Below are positions 33,901-43,133 of a stretch of DNA of 64,000 nt, in pieces. The notes beneath the pieces were generated by a model, which had not been told where the DNA came from, did not search any database, and worked only from the letters and a program-made list of their open reading frames with translations. This stretch comes from Mucilaginibacter terrae (GTDB lineage Bacteria > Bacteroidota > Bacteroidia > Sphingobacteriales > Sphingobacteriaceae). The DNA lies in assembly GCF_031951985.1 (NCBI RefSeq), contig NZ_JAVLVU010000001.1, positions 3,286,001 to 3,350,000 of the forward strand, written 5' to 3'. Within the stretch, counting starts at the first letter, position 1. Every line of letters begins with the position of its first letter. Made by a program: the position numbers and the translations under genes.

Positions 33901-36351
33901 CCCGCTACCGCCAGGGTGGTAAAACGCCTGCTGCTCTGCAAGGGCATTATTCCGGAAGATTCCTGTGGTTCCTGAAGCGGTGTAAGGCAGATATTTGGTA
34001 GCTTCGCGCCCAAACTGGTCATACGCGATGGGCTGCACCAAATCTTTAGTTCCATCCTGATTAGCATTGAACTGAACCACCTGCATAGGACGCCCGAGGC
34101 CGTCAAAGTACTGGATTGCTGAGATGACTTCTGAAGCCGGACGGCTACCCAGCGTGCTCGCATCGGTTACTTCTACCCGTGGGCTGCGTGTCAGGATATA
34201 GTTCTGATTGCTATAGAGCTGCGGGTTGCTGCCACTGCCTGAGCCAGTCGTCGCTATCGTCAGGGTAGTTATGCCCACACCACCCGAGCCAATGGCTGTT
34301 ATAGTATATAGGGTTGCCGGGGAAGATACGGCAGGGGTACCGCTGATTACCCCGGTCTGCGGGTTGAATGCCAAGCCTTGGGGTAGGGCAGGGCTGATAC
34401 TGAATGGTGCAGTAACAATCTTACGTATCTTATGGCTACCCAGTTCACTCGTCAATATATTACCGTTAGGATCTAATGCTATACCATAAGGATAATTAAA
34501 CATGGCAGCAGTACCGGTTCCTTCTATATTACCGATACTGCCACTGCCCGCAATGGTAGTTACCACGCCTTGAGGAGTCACTTTGCGGATTCGGTGGTTA
34601 TACTCATCGGCAACATACAGGTTTCCGGCACCATCTATCACCATACCGGTAGGGTAGTAAAACTGGGCGCTACCGCCGGAACCATCGGCAAAGCCTGCAC
34701 TGCCGTTACCCGCAAGCGTGGTCACATTCCCTGAAGCATCGATCCTGCGGATTGCATGGTTATAACGGTCCAGCACGTAAAGAATATTAGAAGGGCCGAC
34801 TGCCACAGCTGTAGGATAGTTAAAAGTGGAAGATAACGCCGCCCCGTTATTCATACCGGTACCACCGGAGCCGGCTACCGTGCTGACCATATTGTTGGCT
34901 GCTACCTTACGGATACGATGGTTCCAGGTGTCGGCAACATACAGATTGCCCGAAGCGTCCATTGCTATTCCGATAGGAACATTAAATGAAGCAGACAACG
35001 ATACGTAGTCTGCATATCCGGCTGTACCGTTACCCGCCCGGGTTGATACCACACCAGAAGGACTGATCATACGTATCCGGTGATTGCTTTGGTCACCCAC
35101 GTATACATTCCCTGAAGCGTCAGTGCTGGTACTGGAGGGGTGGTTGAAGCGCGCGCTGGTTCCTGTCCCGTCGGCGTAACCTGTTACGCCCCCGGCAAAT
35201 GTACTTACTATACCTGAGGGTGTCACTTTACGTATACGGTCATTGCCTGTGTCGGCCACATAGATATTGCCTGAAGCATCAGTGCCCAAGCCAAGTGGCT
35301 GATAAAAACTTGCGGCTGTCCCGTTGCCGTCTGTTGCTCCTATGTTGCCGCTACCCGCAAACGTTACCGTCTGTCCGTAAGCATACGTTGGGCCGCCGTT
35401 GTTCGTTGGGGATATACCGGAAGCAGGTTGTCCCACCGGTAAACTCAGTGTCCCTGCCTGCGCGTAACTGATATTCGGCGCCAACTGCATACTGACCGAC
35501 AATTGAAAGGCTATATTGCCGGTATTGGTTCCGTACCCCTCGTTAACTACATAATAAGTCCCCGCAGCAAGCGCCACCATTTGAAGCGATGCTGCATTAC
35601 CGGCACACGATGGACCGTTATCATCATTTGAGGCGATGACCGTTCCGCTGCTGTTCAATAAATGAAGGTAGGTATCAAACCCGCTTCCGCAATGGGATAG
35701 TGTTACCGTAGCCGCACTGTTCAGGGTAAAGCGATAGTAAATATCGTTGCTGGGCTGCCCCATATCATTACCTAGGCACGAAAGTGCGTTACTCCGTGTA
35801 TCACTATAGCTCCCTGTAATACTGAATGACCCCGCATCAATTGCATTCGACATATTCGCACCTTCAGGCAAACCTCCCCCAGAGGACGTAATAGACAACG
35901 CATAATCCCCGGTGTAATCATTATAGCCCTCTACTACAACATAGTACACCCCTGTTGAGGGTACCGTATATTGCAGATATGATGATGGCCCGCACTGGGA
36001 GTCGTCATTGGAATATACTTCATTCCCCCACTCATCAAGAACACGTAGGTAAGTGTCATAATTGCTTCCGCAAAGCGATACTGTCAGGTCCGTTCCCGCA
36101 TCTGCCGTCAGGCTGTACCATACATCCGGGCTGGAATAACCCGTCGAACTGTAGTAATACACGCCGTTATAATAAAAGTTATTCCGGTAGTCTGAGTAGG
36201 AACCGCCGCAGGCCGTAAATGAGCCGGCCGGATATGCATCGTACATAGACGTACCGCTTTGGGCTTTTGCTGTTGCGCCCAGTATCAGGGTGAATAACAG
36301 CACTGCAAGCGTACGCAAATACGTCCCGGCGGTAAAAGGCTTCAGGTTCAT
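30976..36351 (-). CDS. secreted RHS/YD-repeat polymorphic toxin with colicin E3-like C-terminus
   Basis: The 1791-residue protein is modular: a Sec signal peptide (ends TAKA), two pre-peptidase C-terminal-like beta-sandwiches (about 36-150 and 162-285), a run of NHL repeats (about 325-660, repeated DASGNLYVADTxNHRIRKV), an Ig-like segment, a DUF6443-like RHS entry domain (about 710-870), YD repeats and the RHS core (DHLGNTRVLL to YLDPDGM, ending near 1586). The basic tail that follows contains EWDSENAEIEVYDKQGKHRG and then AWDPESG at about 1698-1724. It aligns by eye with the colicin E3 16S rRNase (EWDSQHGELEGY, then FDPKTG). Asp and Glu are kept; the catalytic His is Asn here. A TM-like helix ends the protein. 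It is in an operon with the 1180- and 128-residue genes. Confidence 0.85.
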   Translation of the reverse strand: MNLKPFTAGTYLRTLAVLLFTLILGATAKAQSGTSMYDAYPAGSFTACGGSYSDYRNNFYYNGVYYYSSTGYSSPDVWYSLTADAGTDLTVSLCGSNYDTYLRVLDEWGNEVYSNDDSQCGPSSYLQYTVPSTGVYYVVVEGYNDYTGDYALSITSSGGGLPEGANMSNAIDAGSFSITGSYSDTRSNALSCLGNDMGQPSNDIYYRFTLNSAATVTLSHCGSGFDTYLHLLNSSGTVIASNDDNGPSCAGNAASLQMVALAAGTYYVVNEGYGTNTGNIAFQLSVSMQLAPNISYAQAGTLSLPVGQPASGISPTNNGGPTYAYGQTVTFAGSGNIGATDGNGTAASFYQPLGLGTDASGNIYVADTGNDRIRKVTPSGIVSTFAGGVTGYADGTGTSARFNHPSSTSTDASGNVYVGDQSNHRIRMISPSGVVSTRAGNGTAGYADYVSLSASFNVPIGIAMDASGNLYVADTWNHRIRKVAANNMVSTVAGSGGTGMNNGAALSSTFNYPTAVAVGPSNILYVLDRYNHAIRRIDASGNVTTLAGNGSAGFADGSGGSAQFYYPTGMVIDGAGNLYVADEYNHRIRKVTPQGVVTTIAGSGSIGNIEGTGTAAMFNYPYGIALDPNGNILTSELGSHKIRKIVTAPFSISPALPQGLAFNPQTGVISGTPAVSSPATLYTITAIGSGGVGITTLTIATTGSGSGSNPQLYSNQNYILTRSPRVEVTDASTLGSRPASEVISAIQYFDGLGRPMQVVQFNANQDGTKDLVQPIAYDQFGREATKYLPYTASGTTGIFRNNALAEQQAFYHPGGSGNSGDQLGGGLVRIPTPYGITKFEPSPLNRPVEQGAPGDAWQPAGSGIAGSGHTVRTAYMNNTTDGERAVRLYRSTPVSAGDYRRSLSGNGYYPGGSLYLTVLKDENYIEGADGLAGQVHEYKDKEGHIVLKRTFNRRQDNSIETLSTYYVYDDFGNLSFVLPPGAHPDDTAVPVQGALDALCYQYRYDGRNRLVEKKIPGKGWEFIVYNRLGQVVITQDANQRSKSPQQMNYTKYDGLGRVIMTGIWIDDLHGNQPDIDIRQDLQTIANSVGQWEERVSNNSDGQNSGYSNNAIPQGSFGQLLTINYYDDYSFSSNPFGGPTGNQSIRTVGLLTGSKTNILGTNDYLWTVNYYDEEGRLVQSKTQNHLGGADIVKNSWNFSGELTATTRDHTAPGQSVTIANVYKYDHMGRKTDSWQRINGTQDSVLLSRLEYSELGLLRNKQIGNNLQSIAYSYNERGWLKAQNSNAFNMRLSYQDHGNAAYRQWNGNITSQVWGPAANPNLHYYDYTYDKLNRLLSGTSDEGFNETLGYDVMGNIQTLSRNPMGTNTYGYSGNQLTSISGFVNGTFVYDMNGNQTQDNTKGINITYNQLNLPQLISKPSTGETMTNQWLATGIKTRKVVGGITRDYIGGIEYNNGSIEFIQTEEGRALPNGSGGYTYDYMLRDHLGNTRVLLKHDGTVLETSDYYPFGLQVQRSGTTIPSPENRYKYNGKELQTEMGLGQYDYGARFYDPVIGRWTSVDPLGELGRRWSPYNYGMNNPIKYLDPDGMWTETANGYKSENAAEAQAFFRNLQNQQNDNDDKNKKGEKGKNKDGSKREKPDYTPPKPEYKKKGLPGFPGSKPLPSQKGARPSWDLGGTIPSAEADKDPEDQWKVPKGWWGEWDSENAEIEVYDKQGKHRGAWDPESGANKKEGKKNRKPTYDKFHNEEPDSPPIRTTDAQPNRGLHPTTKRTFGVGVVLTAILVFALHLVGGGS

Positions 36352-36385
36352 AATGGTTGAGGTGTGTGATAAAGTAGTTGTGGTA

Positions 36386-36772
36386 TTAGGGTTTTTCCGG
36401 CGTACGTTCTGTGCTCGGGATGATCTTTGCCTGTTGCTCAGGAGTGAGCATGCTTTTCAGCTTTCGGTTCTTCTCCTGCATCAGCGTTTTAATCTTCTGC
36501 TTTTTTTGTTCCTCATTAAGACCGGCATCTGCCATCACGGCATTCAGGCCCGCTTTATACTCGTCCTGAACTTGGGAAACCTGCTGGGCCTTCACGGAAT
36601 CCACATGCAGGGACTGACGGTAATACTGACGCTGTCGTCTCATTGAGCTGTCTTGTCTAAGTTGTTGTTTCCGCAACTGTTGGGCGTCCTGCTGCTGTGA
36701 CTTCTGACCGTAACCTTCCTTTACCGTTATCATTAATAATAAAGGCAGGACTATAATAAATAGCTTTTTCAT
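36386..36772 (-). CDS. small periplasmic Spy/LTXXQ-like protein of the RHS operon
   Basis: 128 residues with a signal peptide (ends EGYG), then a Gln- and Arg-rich helical stretch (about 25-60) and a helix-rich end with NEEQKKQKIKTLMQEKNRK and MLTPEQQAKI. The LTPEQQ pattern and charge resemble the Spy/CpxP-like LTXXQ proteins that act as periplasmic chaperones. It sits between the two large RHS genes with gaps of 16 and 34 nt, so a chaperone for the RHS proteins in the periplasm is a fair inference. The domain match is by motif only. Confidence 0.6.
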   Translation of the reverse strand: MKKLFIIVLPLLLMITVKEGYGQKSQQQDAQQLRKQQLRQDSSMRRQRQYYRQSLHVDSVKAQQVSQVQDEYKAGLNAVMADAGLNEEQKKQKIKTLMQEKNRKLKSMLTPEQQAKIIPSTERTPEKP

Positions 36773-36788
36773 ATCGCTGTAATAAGGT

Positions 36789-39700
36789 TTATTGTTGGTT
36801 CTTATAATGATATTCCATATCCTTCACGACCTTGCCGTTCTCATCACGCACGGTCTTCAGGCGTTGAAAACTATCGTATTCATACGTTGTTACCTGCCCC
36901 CTTGGGTCTATCATAGAAGTGATGCCTACCAATGGTTTATAGGTATAGGTGCTTAACTGTGCATCTGCGGGACAGATGGACAAGTCATCGAACCATACAC
37001 TACCGCCGCCATTGTTATCGATACGCATATTCAGCTGCGTTACGTCCGCCGGAACCTCGAATTCCTTCACCAGGTAAACCCATTTGTTAACCTCTGTGGT
37101 CAGCACGGCATCCACGTAGCTCAGATACCCAGTTTCACCTGGTCTTTTCATAAACAAAAACAACTCTACGGAGGGCCCAGTACTGTAAACCCAACCTGCG
37201 TATCGGTACTTGCGGTTACGTCCGTTCTGGTTGATCTGAAGCCAGGTATTGCTATGGTATACATTCTCAGATGAGCTGTTATTGACGATCAGGCCTGACA
37301 CCTGGCCCGTCCGCACATGCGTGTTGTCATACACGACCCCAGATGGGAAATCGCTTGTTTCCTCGAAGTTATGGTGATAGACTTCATTTGATAAGGCATT
37401 CTTCACCTCTGCTATTGGATATTGCCGGTTATAGCCCCACTGATAACTCATTCCCGGGCCTTCGGCCAGTGACTGGCTCAACAGGTTCGCTTTATCATCG
37501 TATCCTTTATAGGTAATACGCGGTTCTGCACTGCCACTTCCCTGACGGGTATCAACGCTCTTAGGCAATATCAGTTTTGCGGTGTTGTCTCCCCAGCCTC
37601 CATTTTTCCAATAATCAAAGCCGGTAACCTTCTGATTCAAAAACGCCCCGTTGCGATAAACACTTTCCTCGATAACCGGATTATGCATATTACGGTCTGA
37701 CATCGCATTGTAAACGTTAGGACTGCCGCCCGAACGCAAATCATATGGGTACTTATACGTCACCGTCTGGTTATCCCCATTCGATGTCGTACTCTCTAAC
37801 TTCGTCAAATTCTTATGTACAGGGTTCTCATAATAAAAATTGCGCGTAACAGTTACTGAGTCAGAGCCCGAATAAACTATATCTATTTCTTTTTTAGGAG
37901 TCATCCAATTAGAATAGTTTCCATAAGTCATGGTATGGAAACCAGTCGTTGAAAAAGGCACTGTAACGAGTTTTATTCCTGGCAGTTCAGGAAAACCAGC
38001 ATAATTATATTCATAGGTAGTTTTTTTGAGCAATTTATTGGTTGCATCAAATGTCTTAATCGAATCTAACTTGCCATTCGAGATAGGAATTTGAACAGGA
38101 ACTGAAACTACCGGCAAAAAATCATTGGCTTCATTTTTAAAGAAATATTCAACTCTTCCATTCTCGCCATTCTCATCAAGTAATTCTGTTACTTTAGAAT
38201 AACCTATAGTTCCCGGCTTTGTAAAACCAAAACTATTTACTGTGTTCGAATATCTTAAAAACAAATGAGACGCAAAACTTTCACCGCAATCATATGTACC
38301 GGTTATAAATAAAGGAGAAGTATAACTCACGGGTAATAGCAACTTTCCGCTCGATAATGCTCCATTGTTATACATAAACCTCTTCACGGTTTGATTACCC
38401 CTATCGTCAAAATTCTGAATCCGCTTGATCCGAAGCCCTCCTCCCTTTCTCTGTGCCAACTGAATCTTAGGATCGAAAGTTGCCGACGCAGCAGTATAAA
38501 AATTTGAATTTGGTATCTCACCTACAACTAATGTATAGTTTCCGGGAGCCAGGAGTAAAATTGTTTCACGTATGTAATCAACGTAGGGTGGGTATGGGAA
38601 ATTTTGAGCATTATGAAAGGTCCAATAAGTATCACCATTCAACTTCAAAAATGCATAATCTGGTATAAATTCATCCCGGTAATCAGGATTATTCGGATCC
38701 CAATAATCAAAATAAAATTTAACCTCTGTGACTTGGTTAAGTGTAAACGTTCGATTTATATAGCCGGAATTTGGAGGGTTAACTCCGGTGTATATTGTTG
38801 TGTCTTTACCCTCGTAAAGGTCATCACCTGCCAAGTTTGTGTATTCATTCAATTCATAAGTAAACTGCGTTTTGCCGCCTGTAGGATAAACAACGGAAGA
38901 TAACACCCCATTTTGTAAAAAAGCAAGAGTCGTATCCGGCCTTCGATTGCCTCCAGCAAATGATTTAAAATAAGGCAGATTTGTAGATGCTTTTGGCAAT
39001 AATGTGGTGTTTTCTATTCTGCCGTTATAGTATCCCCAATGATCAATTGCCTTGCTATACTTAGGAACAAGTGAATTTGGATTAAAGTATGAAAATTTAT
39101 GTGCAGGAATAATCCGTAACGGATCTGTCGTTTCCTTCACTGAATCAAGCTTTAGACGTTTATTTAATGGATCCCAGTCCGTTTCATTAAAATTACTGTA
39201 AAAGAAATCAAAGCGCTTTAGAATCTCTCCTTTTAAATTTTTATGCATTATGTAGGATAGGCTCGCACCTGTGAAATTACCGAGCGGATTCTTTATATCA
39301 GTTCTGGTACCTGGATAAAATTCGATGATGCCATTCTCAAACTGTATAGTCCGAGGCAATTTTGCCTCAATAATTTGCCGTGACAAAGTGTAATACGGAA
39401 GAAAAGCAGAAGGTGGTGCACACGAACCTCCCATTATAGTACTTAGGTGGGAAATTTGTTGTTCAGACTTATTTAAAACACTCATCGTAAAATCATTATA
39501 GTAAGTGTAAGTAATCTTTTGTGACTTGGATGTAACCACAGAATCCAGATACCATGCAGTGACGATTGGATGCCGATTAATATCCTCTCCAAGTAAGTCT
39601 GTGGCTAACACGTCATAATCGATACTGTAATCCTTAGTTTGAAAATAATCAGTTGAAAGCTCCTGTGCGTTAAAATAATATTTGTTCCCATCCCCATCAA

Positions 39701-40331
39701 TAATTCTCCAACCTGGATTCAAGTATTCGATTTTAATATTTGACGACTCCAATTGCAAAATGTTTGAACCATTTACCGATTTATCTAAAACAAATCTGCC
39801 TGAGCTACTCCCAAACGAAAAACTGAAAATATCAGGCTCAGCATCGGCTTGGCCTGTTCTAACAGACATCAGATATGTGGATATAAATCCATTCGGATCG
39901 GATGCACCTTGTGTGTTAAAAAATTGCTCCAACTGTGCCGCGGTAGGCATATTGGATGCGTTATGATAACCAAACGAATAAAGATCATCTGCCCCACGAA
40001 CAGTTCTTGTGATAACACCACCACCTGCATTTAAAGACCACCCCAATCCAACCCAACTGGCATCCTGACCTGTTTTCGTTCCTGAAGCATCATAACTAAG
40101 TGAAATGGAAATATTTTGCCCAGCAGCAATCGTTTGCAATAGCGGTATATCAATCCCTGGAACTCCATTATAAGTACCTTTTGCATAATTCCCGAAATTA
40201 CCAAAGGAAGCGGCTGTAGGAGAGGGGGGAATTATCTTAGAAATTTCAACATTCGATTGGGAAATCGCCTTGATTGGTAAACATAAAAATGAGATAAAGA
40301 TAAGAAATAAATAACGACAGAATTTGCGCAT
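36789..40331 (-). CDS. secreted RHS/YD-repeat protein without toxin tip
   Basis: First gene of the RHS operon, 1180 residues with a signal peptide (LPIKAISQS). The N-terminal region (SFGNFGNYAKGTYNGVPG, then ISLSYDASGTKTGQDASWVG) is the entry module seen in large Bacteroidota RHS proteins. YD-type repeats run to about residue 990, a galactose-binding-like beta-sandwich fills about 995-1125 (RYAGWVYSTGPSVELFLF to VWFDDLSICP), and the end returns to YD repeats (TTYEYDSFQRLKTVRDENGK) and stops without an RHS core or toxin. It looks like the first half of a two-chain RHS shell, with the 1791-residue protein as the second half carrying the toxin, similar in principle to TcB and TcC of Tc toxins. 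Confidence 0.8.
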   Translation of the reverse strand: MRKFCRYLFLIFISFLCLPIKAISQSNVEISKIIPPSPTAASFGNFGNYAKGTYNGVPGIDIPLLQTIAAGQNISISLSYDASGTKTGQDASWVGLGWSLNAGGGVITRTVRGADDLYSFGYHNASNMPTAAQLEQFFNTQGASDPNGFISTYLMSVRTGQADAEPDIFSFSFGSSSGRFVLDKSVNGSNILQLESSNIKIEYLNPGWRIIDGDGNKYYFNAQELSTDYFQTKDYSIDYDVLATDLLGEDINRHPIVTAWYLDSVVTSKSQKITYTYYNDFTMSVLNKSEQQISHLSTIMGGSCAPPSAFLPYYTLSRQIIEAKLPRTIQFENGIIEFYPGTRTDIKNPLGNFTGASLSYIMHKNLKGEILKRFDFFYSNFNETDWDPLNKRLKLDSVKETTDPLRIIPAHKFSYFNPNSLVPKYSKAIDHWGYYNGRIENTTLLPKASTNLPYFKSFAGGNRRPDTTLAFLQNGVLSSVVYPTGGKTQFTYELNEYTNLAGDDLYEGKDTTIYTGVNPPNSGYINRTFTLNQVTEVKFYFDYWDPNNPDYRDEFIPDYAFLKLNGDTYWTFHNAQNFPYPPYVDYIRETILLLAPGNYTLVVGEIPNSNFYTAASATFDPKIQLAQRKGGGLRIKRIQNFDDRGNQTVKRFMYNNGALSSGKLLLPVSYTSPLFITGTYDCGESFASHLFLRYSNTVNSFGFTKPGTIGYSKVTELLDENGENGRVEYFFKNEANDFLPVVSVPVQIPISNGKLDSIKTFDATNKLLKKTTYEYNYAGFPELPGIKLVTVPFSTTGFHTMTYGNYSNWMTPKKEIDIVYSGSDSVTVTRNFYYENPVHKNLTKLESTTSNGDNQTVTYKYPYDLRSGGSPNVYNAMSDRNMHNPVIEESVYRNGAFLNQKVTGFDYWKNGGWGDNTAKLILPKSVDTRQGSGSAEPRITYKGYDDKANLLSQSLAEGPGMSYQWGYNRQYPIAEVKNALSNEVYHHNFEETSDFPSGVVYDNTHVRTGQVSGLIVNNSSSENVYHSNTWLQINQNGRNRKYRYAGWVYSTGPSVELFLFMKRPGETGYLSYVDAVLTTEVNKWVYLVKEFEVPADVTQLNMRIDNNGGGSVWFDDLSICPADAQLSTYTYKPLVGITSMIDPRGQVTTYEYDSFQRLKTVRDENGKVVKDMEYHYKNQQ

Positions 40332-40740
40332 GACGGAAAGTGAGTGATAGGTTTATTGAAATAATATAAATCATCGGGTGTAAAATAGCCGAATATTAAT
40401 TAAGCCTTTCAAAAATTTTTTCTTTATTTAAAACCCTTAACTATCGCATACTAATACTTAGGATATTTGTATAATCAATGAATTGAGCTTGTAAAGAACG
40501 TTGGAGGCCTGTTTAAATCTACTTGATGAGCACCAGAGTTTTGGGATATTGAGCAATTGGTTCATAATAAGGTTGTGTTGAATTCAATATTACATTTGTT
40601 TATTGAATAAAAAAAATTTTTATTTATTAATAATTCATCAAAAAACACCTTATCCCATCACTTTAAGTACAACCGGATAAATTGGTTAAAATATATTATT
40701 GCAAAGCACTAAACTAATTATTACTTTAGTGTACTCATAC
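40332..40740. promoter_or_regulatory. shared divergent region between RHS operon and T2SS operon
   Basis: 409 AT-rich nt separate the divergent starts of the RHS and secretion operons. CACTAAA (40707-40713) and TTTAGTG (40725-40731) form a 7-nt inverted repeat just before the pseudopilin ATG, a possible operator or leader hairpin. TATTATTG at 40694-40701 is a one-mismatch -7 box, but no good -33 partner is seen. A common regulator acting here would couple toxin and secretion apparatus. Confidence 0.45.
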
Positions 40741-41166
40741 ATGAAACCTAACAATACCTTTATCAAACATAAGCTCAATGCCTACACCCTCACTGAAATT
40801 TTAGTGGTGCTGGTTATCATCGGCATCATCATATTAATCGCCTTACCAAATCTACTCCCGCTGATCACTAAGGCCAAAGCACTTGAAGCAAAAGGCCAGT
40901 TAGGTTTCATCCACACGTTAGAGAAAAACTACTTCTACGAAAATTCGCGGTATACAACCGACCTGACCGAGTTAGGCTTCATACAGGAAAAGCTGACTAC
41001 CGAGGGCAAAGATGGCCGCGCCAATTACCGTATTGAAATTACCAGCGCAACCACAACAACCTTTACCGCAAAAGCAACAGCCGTCGTTGATTTCAATGGA
41101 AATGAGAAATTCAATGTGTGGGAAATAAACCAGGATAAAACACTTCACGAAGTAACACCTGATTAA
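40741..41166 (+). CDS. type II secretion major pseudopilin (GspG-like)
   Basis: The 141-residue protein begins with a short basic leader (MKPNNTFIKHKLNA) and the type IV pilin signature YTLTEILVVLVIIGIIIL, with the Glu at +5 of the mature protein and a 20-residue hydrophobic helix. Cleavage would occur after Ala where most family members have Gly. The spacing PNLLPLITKAKALEAKGQL and a Tyr-rich segment (NYFYENSRYTTDLTELGF) match GspG-type pseudopilins. The ATG at 40741 is chosen because it gives the standard short prepilin leader. The in-frame alternative at 40699 adds 14 hydrophobic residues. It is the first gene of the rightward T2SS operon, followed directly by its processing peptidase. Confidence 0.85.
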   Translation: MKPNNTFIKHKLNAYTLTEILVVLVIIGIIILIALPNLLPLITKAKALEAKGQLGFIHTLEKNYFYENSRYTTDLTELGFIQEKLTTEGKDGRANYRIEITSATTTTFTAKATAVVDFNGNEKFNVWEINQDKTLHEVTPD

Positions 41167-41167
41167 T

Positions 41168-41698
41168 GTGCTTGTCGTTCAAATACTAATCATCGTTTTC
41201 CTTGCTGCTCTTTTTTTTGAAGACATGCGTTACCGTGCAGTTCATTGGTTTTGGTTTCCGTTGTTGATAATAGCATCGTTTTTTCTGCATTACTTCGGAA
41301 ACCTGCCAGTCAGCATCTTCATAAACAGGATATCGACGAATGGTGGATTCATTTGGGCCATACTAATTTTGTTGACTTCATACTTCTCGATAAAACATAG
41401 AAAGTTTGTCAACATTAATGACGGTTTATTAGGAGCCGGCGATATCCTTTTCTGGGTTGTTGCGGGTTGTTATCTCTCCTTATTGAATTTTATGCTGTTC
41501 TATATTTCCAGTGTTATTCTGATACTTTTAGGTTGGCTTATTTATCAACAGTTTAGTGAATCGAATAATAAACGTATACCATTAGCCGGTTTGCAATCTT
41601 TCTTGCTCGCTTCAACAATTTCGTTAAGCTGGTTTAGATTAATCCCTTCCGTACAAACCGACGATTACCTGATTAATATGCTTTTGCTATGGAACTGA
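41168..41698 (+). CDS. prepilin peptidase, A24 family (GspO-like)
   Basis: A 176-residue membrane protein with about six TM helices. The two catalytic aspartates of the A24 aspartic peptidases are visible in FFEDMRYR near residue 19 and in LGAGDILFW near residue 94 (the GxGD motif). It lacks the N-terminal methyltransferase/zinc domain of long PilD proteins, as in the short A24 form. The GTG at 41168 follows the pseudopilin stop by one base, and the gene overlaps gspE by 10 nt. It would cleave the three pseudopilin leaders encoded in this cluster. Confidence 0.85.
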   Translation: MLVVQILIIVFLAALFFEDMRYRAVHWFWFPLLIIASFFLHYFGNLPVSIFINRISTNGGFIWAILILLTSYFSIKHRKFVNINDGLLGAGDILFWVVAGCYLSLLNFMLFYISSVILILLGWLIYQQFSESNNKRIPLAGLQSFLLASTISLSWFRLIPSVQTDDYLINMLLLWN

Positions 41699-43122
41699 TA
41701 CCTGAAATAACCCTGACCACCGACCAGGTACACCTCCTTGGTAAAGAACAGGCATGGCATTATCGTATACTTCCGAAGGAAAAGTCGGACGATTTATTTC
41801 AGTTATATTATGACAGCGAACTTGACCCAGGCGAGCTTCAGGATGAGTTAGAGATTTTAACAGGGCTTAAGGTTCAATTGCATCCACTCCCTCCTGCTCA
41901 TATTGCCCGACTACTTTCCACTTATTACCTGCGTGCACAAACCGATTTGACCATTACACGGGTAAAAGGAGAATCGGATGCCATTAACTATCTGCAGATG
42001 CTAATTGTTGAGGCACGAAATTTAAACAGTAGTGATATTCATATCGAATCATATGAATCTAAATGCCGGGTGCGATTTCGTATCGATGGGATGATGATTG
42101 AACGTTATTTGCTTAAACAAGAAGATTATCCCGAGTTTATCAATATCATCAAAATACAGGCAAATCTGGACATTGCCGAAAAGCGTTTACCCCAGGATGG
42201 CAGGATAACTTTTGAGCATGATGAACACCAGTTTGACATTCGGGTTTCGGTATTACCCACCCTGTTTGGCGAAAAGGCTGTACTTCGCTTATTAAATAAC
42301 GATGCAACGGATATCGACCTCAACGCATTAGGATTCTCCAAATTCGATTTGGACAATTACATTCAGGGTGTGAAACGTCCAAATGGGATATTGCTTATCA
42401 GCGGCCCGACCGGCTCTGGCAAAACCACAACGCTTTATGCAACGCTTAAAGAGCTGAATAAAAATATAAGGAATATTCTCACCATCGAAGATCCTGTTGA
42501 ATACACCCTTGAAGGAATTAACCAAGTGCAACTGAAAGAGTCAATTGGATTAGGCTTTGCATCTGCCTTGCGAACCTTTCTTCGCCAGGACCCGGATGTG
42601 ATTATGGTGGGTGAGATACGCGACCCGGAAACGGCCAATATGGCTATCCGGGCAGCGTTAACAGGCCACCTGGTGTTATCAACGATCCACACCAATTCGG
42701 CCTGGGGAACAGTTTCCCGTTTGATTGATATGGGCATACCTTCTTTTTTAGTGGCCAATACCTTAAATACAACGGTTGCTCAGCGGCTATTACGTTTGCT
42801 TTGCCCGCACTGCAAAAAGGCCGAAGAATTTGATAAATCACAATACCCTAAACACTTTAAACCTTACGAAGAAGTGAACCGGCAATACGTAGCTAAAGGT
42901 TGTGAGGCCTGTTATTATACCGGTTATAAGGGCCGTAAAGCGGTTTATGAAGTTATTCCTATTGACCATGAATTAGGTATTGAAATCAAACAAGGAAATA
43001 CGTATATTCAAAACCTGCTGGGAGAAAGAGGCATCAAGACTTTAGCCGAGAATGCATTTAACCTGTTCCGCGACGGAATGACTACGCTTGATGAAATTTA
43101 TCCCCTTTTATTTAATTATTGA
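41689..43122 (+). CDS. gspE: type II secretion ATPase (GspE/PulE)
   Basis: The 477-residue hexameric ATPase powers pseudopilus assembly from the cytoplasm. It has an N-terminal MshEN-like region (to about 100), the NTE domain (SSDIHIES, RFRIDGMM) and a C-terminal RecA fold with Walker A GPTGSGKTTT, the Asp box LTIEDPVEY, Walker B region DPDVIMVGEIRDPETA, the His box TGHLVLSTIHTNSA and a zinc-binding CPHC and CEAC pair. The tetracysteine is typical of secretion and pilus-extension ATPases. No retraction ATPase (PilT) is encoded nearby, which favours T2SS over type IV pili. It overlaps the peptidase gene. Confidence 0.95.
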   Translation: MELIPEITLTTDQVHLLGKEQAWHYRILPKEKSDDLFQLYYDSELDPGELQDELEILTGLKVQLHPLPPAHIARLLSTYYLRAQTDLTITRVKGESDAINYLQMLIVEARNLNSSDIHIESYESKCRVRFRIDGMMIERYLLKQEDYPEFINIIKIQANLDIAEKRLPQDGRITFEHDEHQFDIRVSVLPTLFGEKAVLRLLNNDATDIDLNALGFSKFDLDNYIQGVKRPNGILLISGPTGSGKTTTLYATLKELNKNIRNILTIEDPVEYTLEGINQVQLKESIGLGFASALRTFLRQDPDVIMVGEIRDPETANMAIRAALTGHLVLSTIHTNSAWGTVSRLIDMGIPSFLVANTLNTTVAQRLLRLLCPHCKKAEEFDKSQYPKHFKPYEEVNRQYVAKGCEACYYTGYKGRKAVYEVIPIDHELGIEIKQGNTYIQNLLGERGIKTLAENAFNLFRDGMTTLDEIYPLLFNY

Positions 43123-43133
43123 TACCTAAGCCA

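Noticed and set aside
34200..35400. Tandem DNA repeats that could be mistaken for a CRISPR array
   Set aside because: The periodic sequences encode NHL and YD protein repeats within the RHS gene, vary in sequence and have no constant spacer length. No cas gene is in the window.
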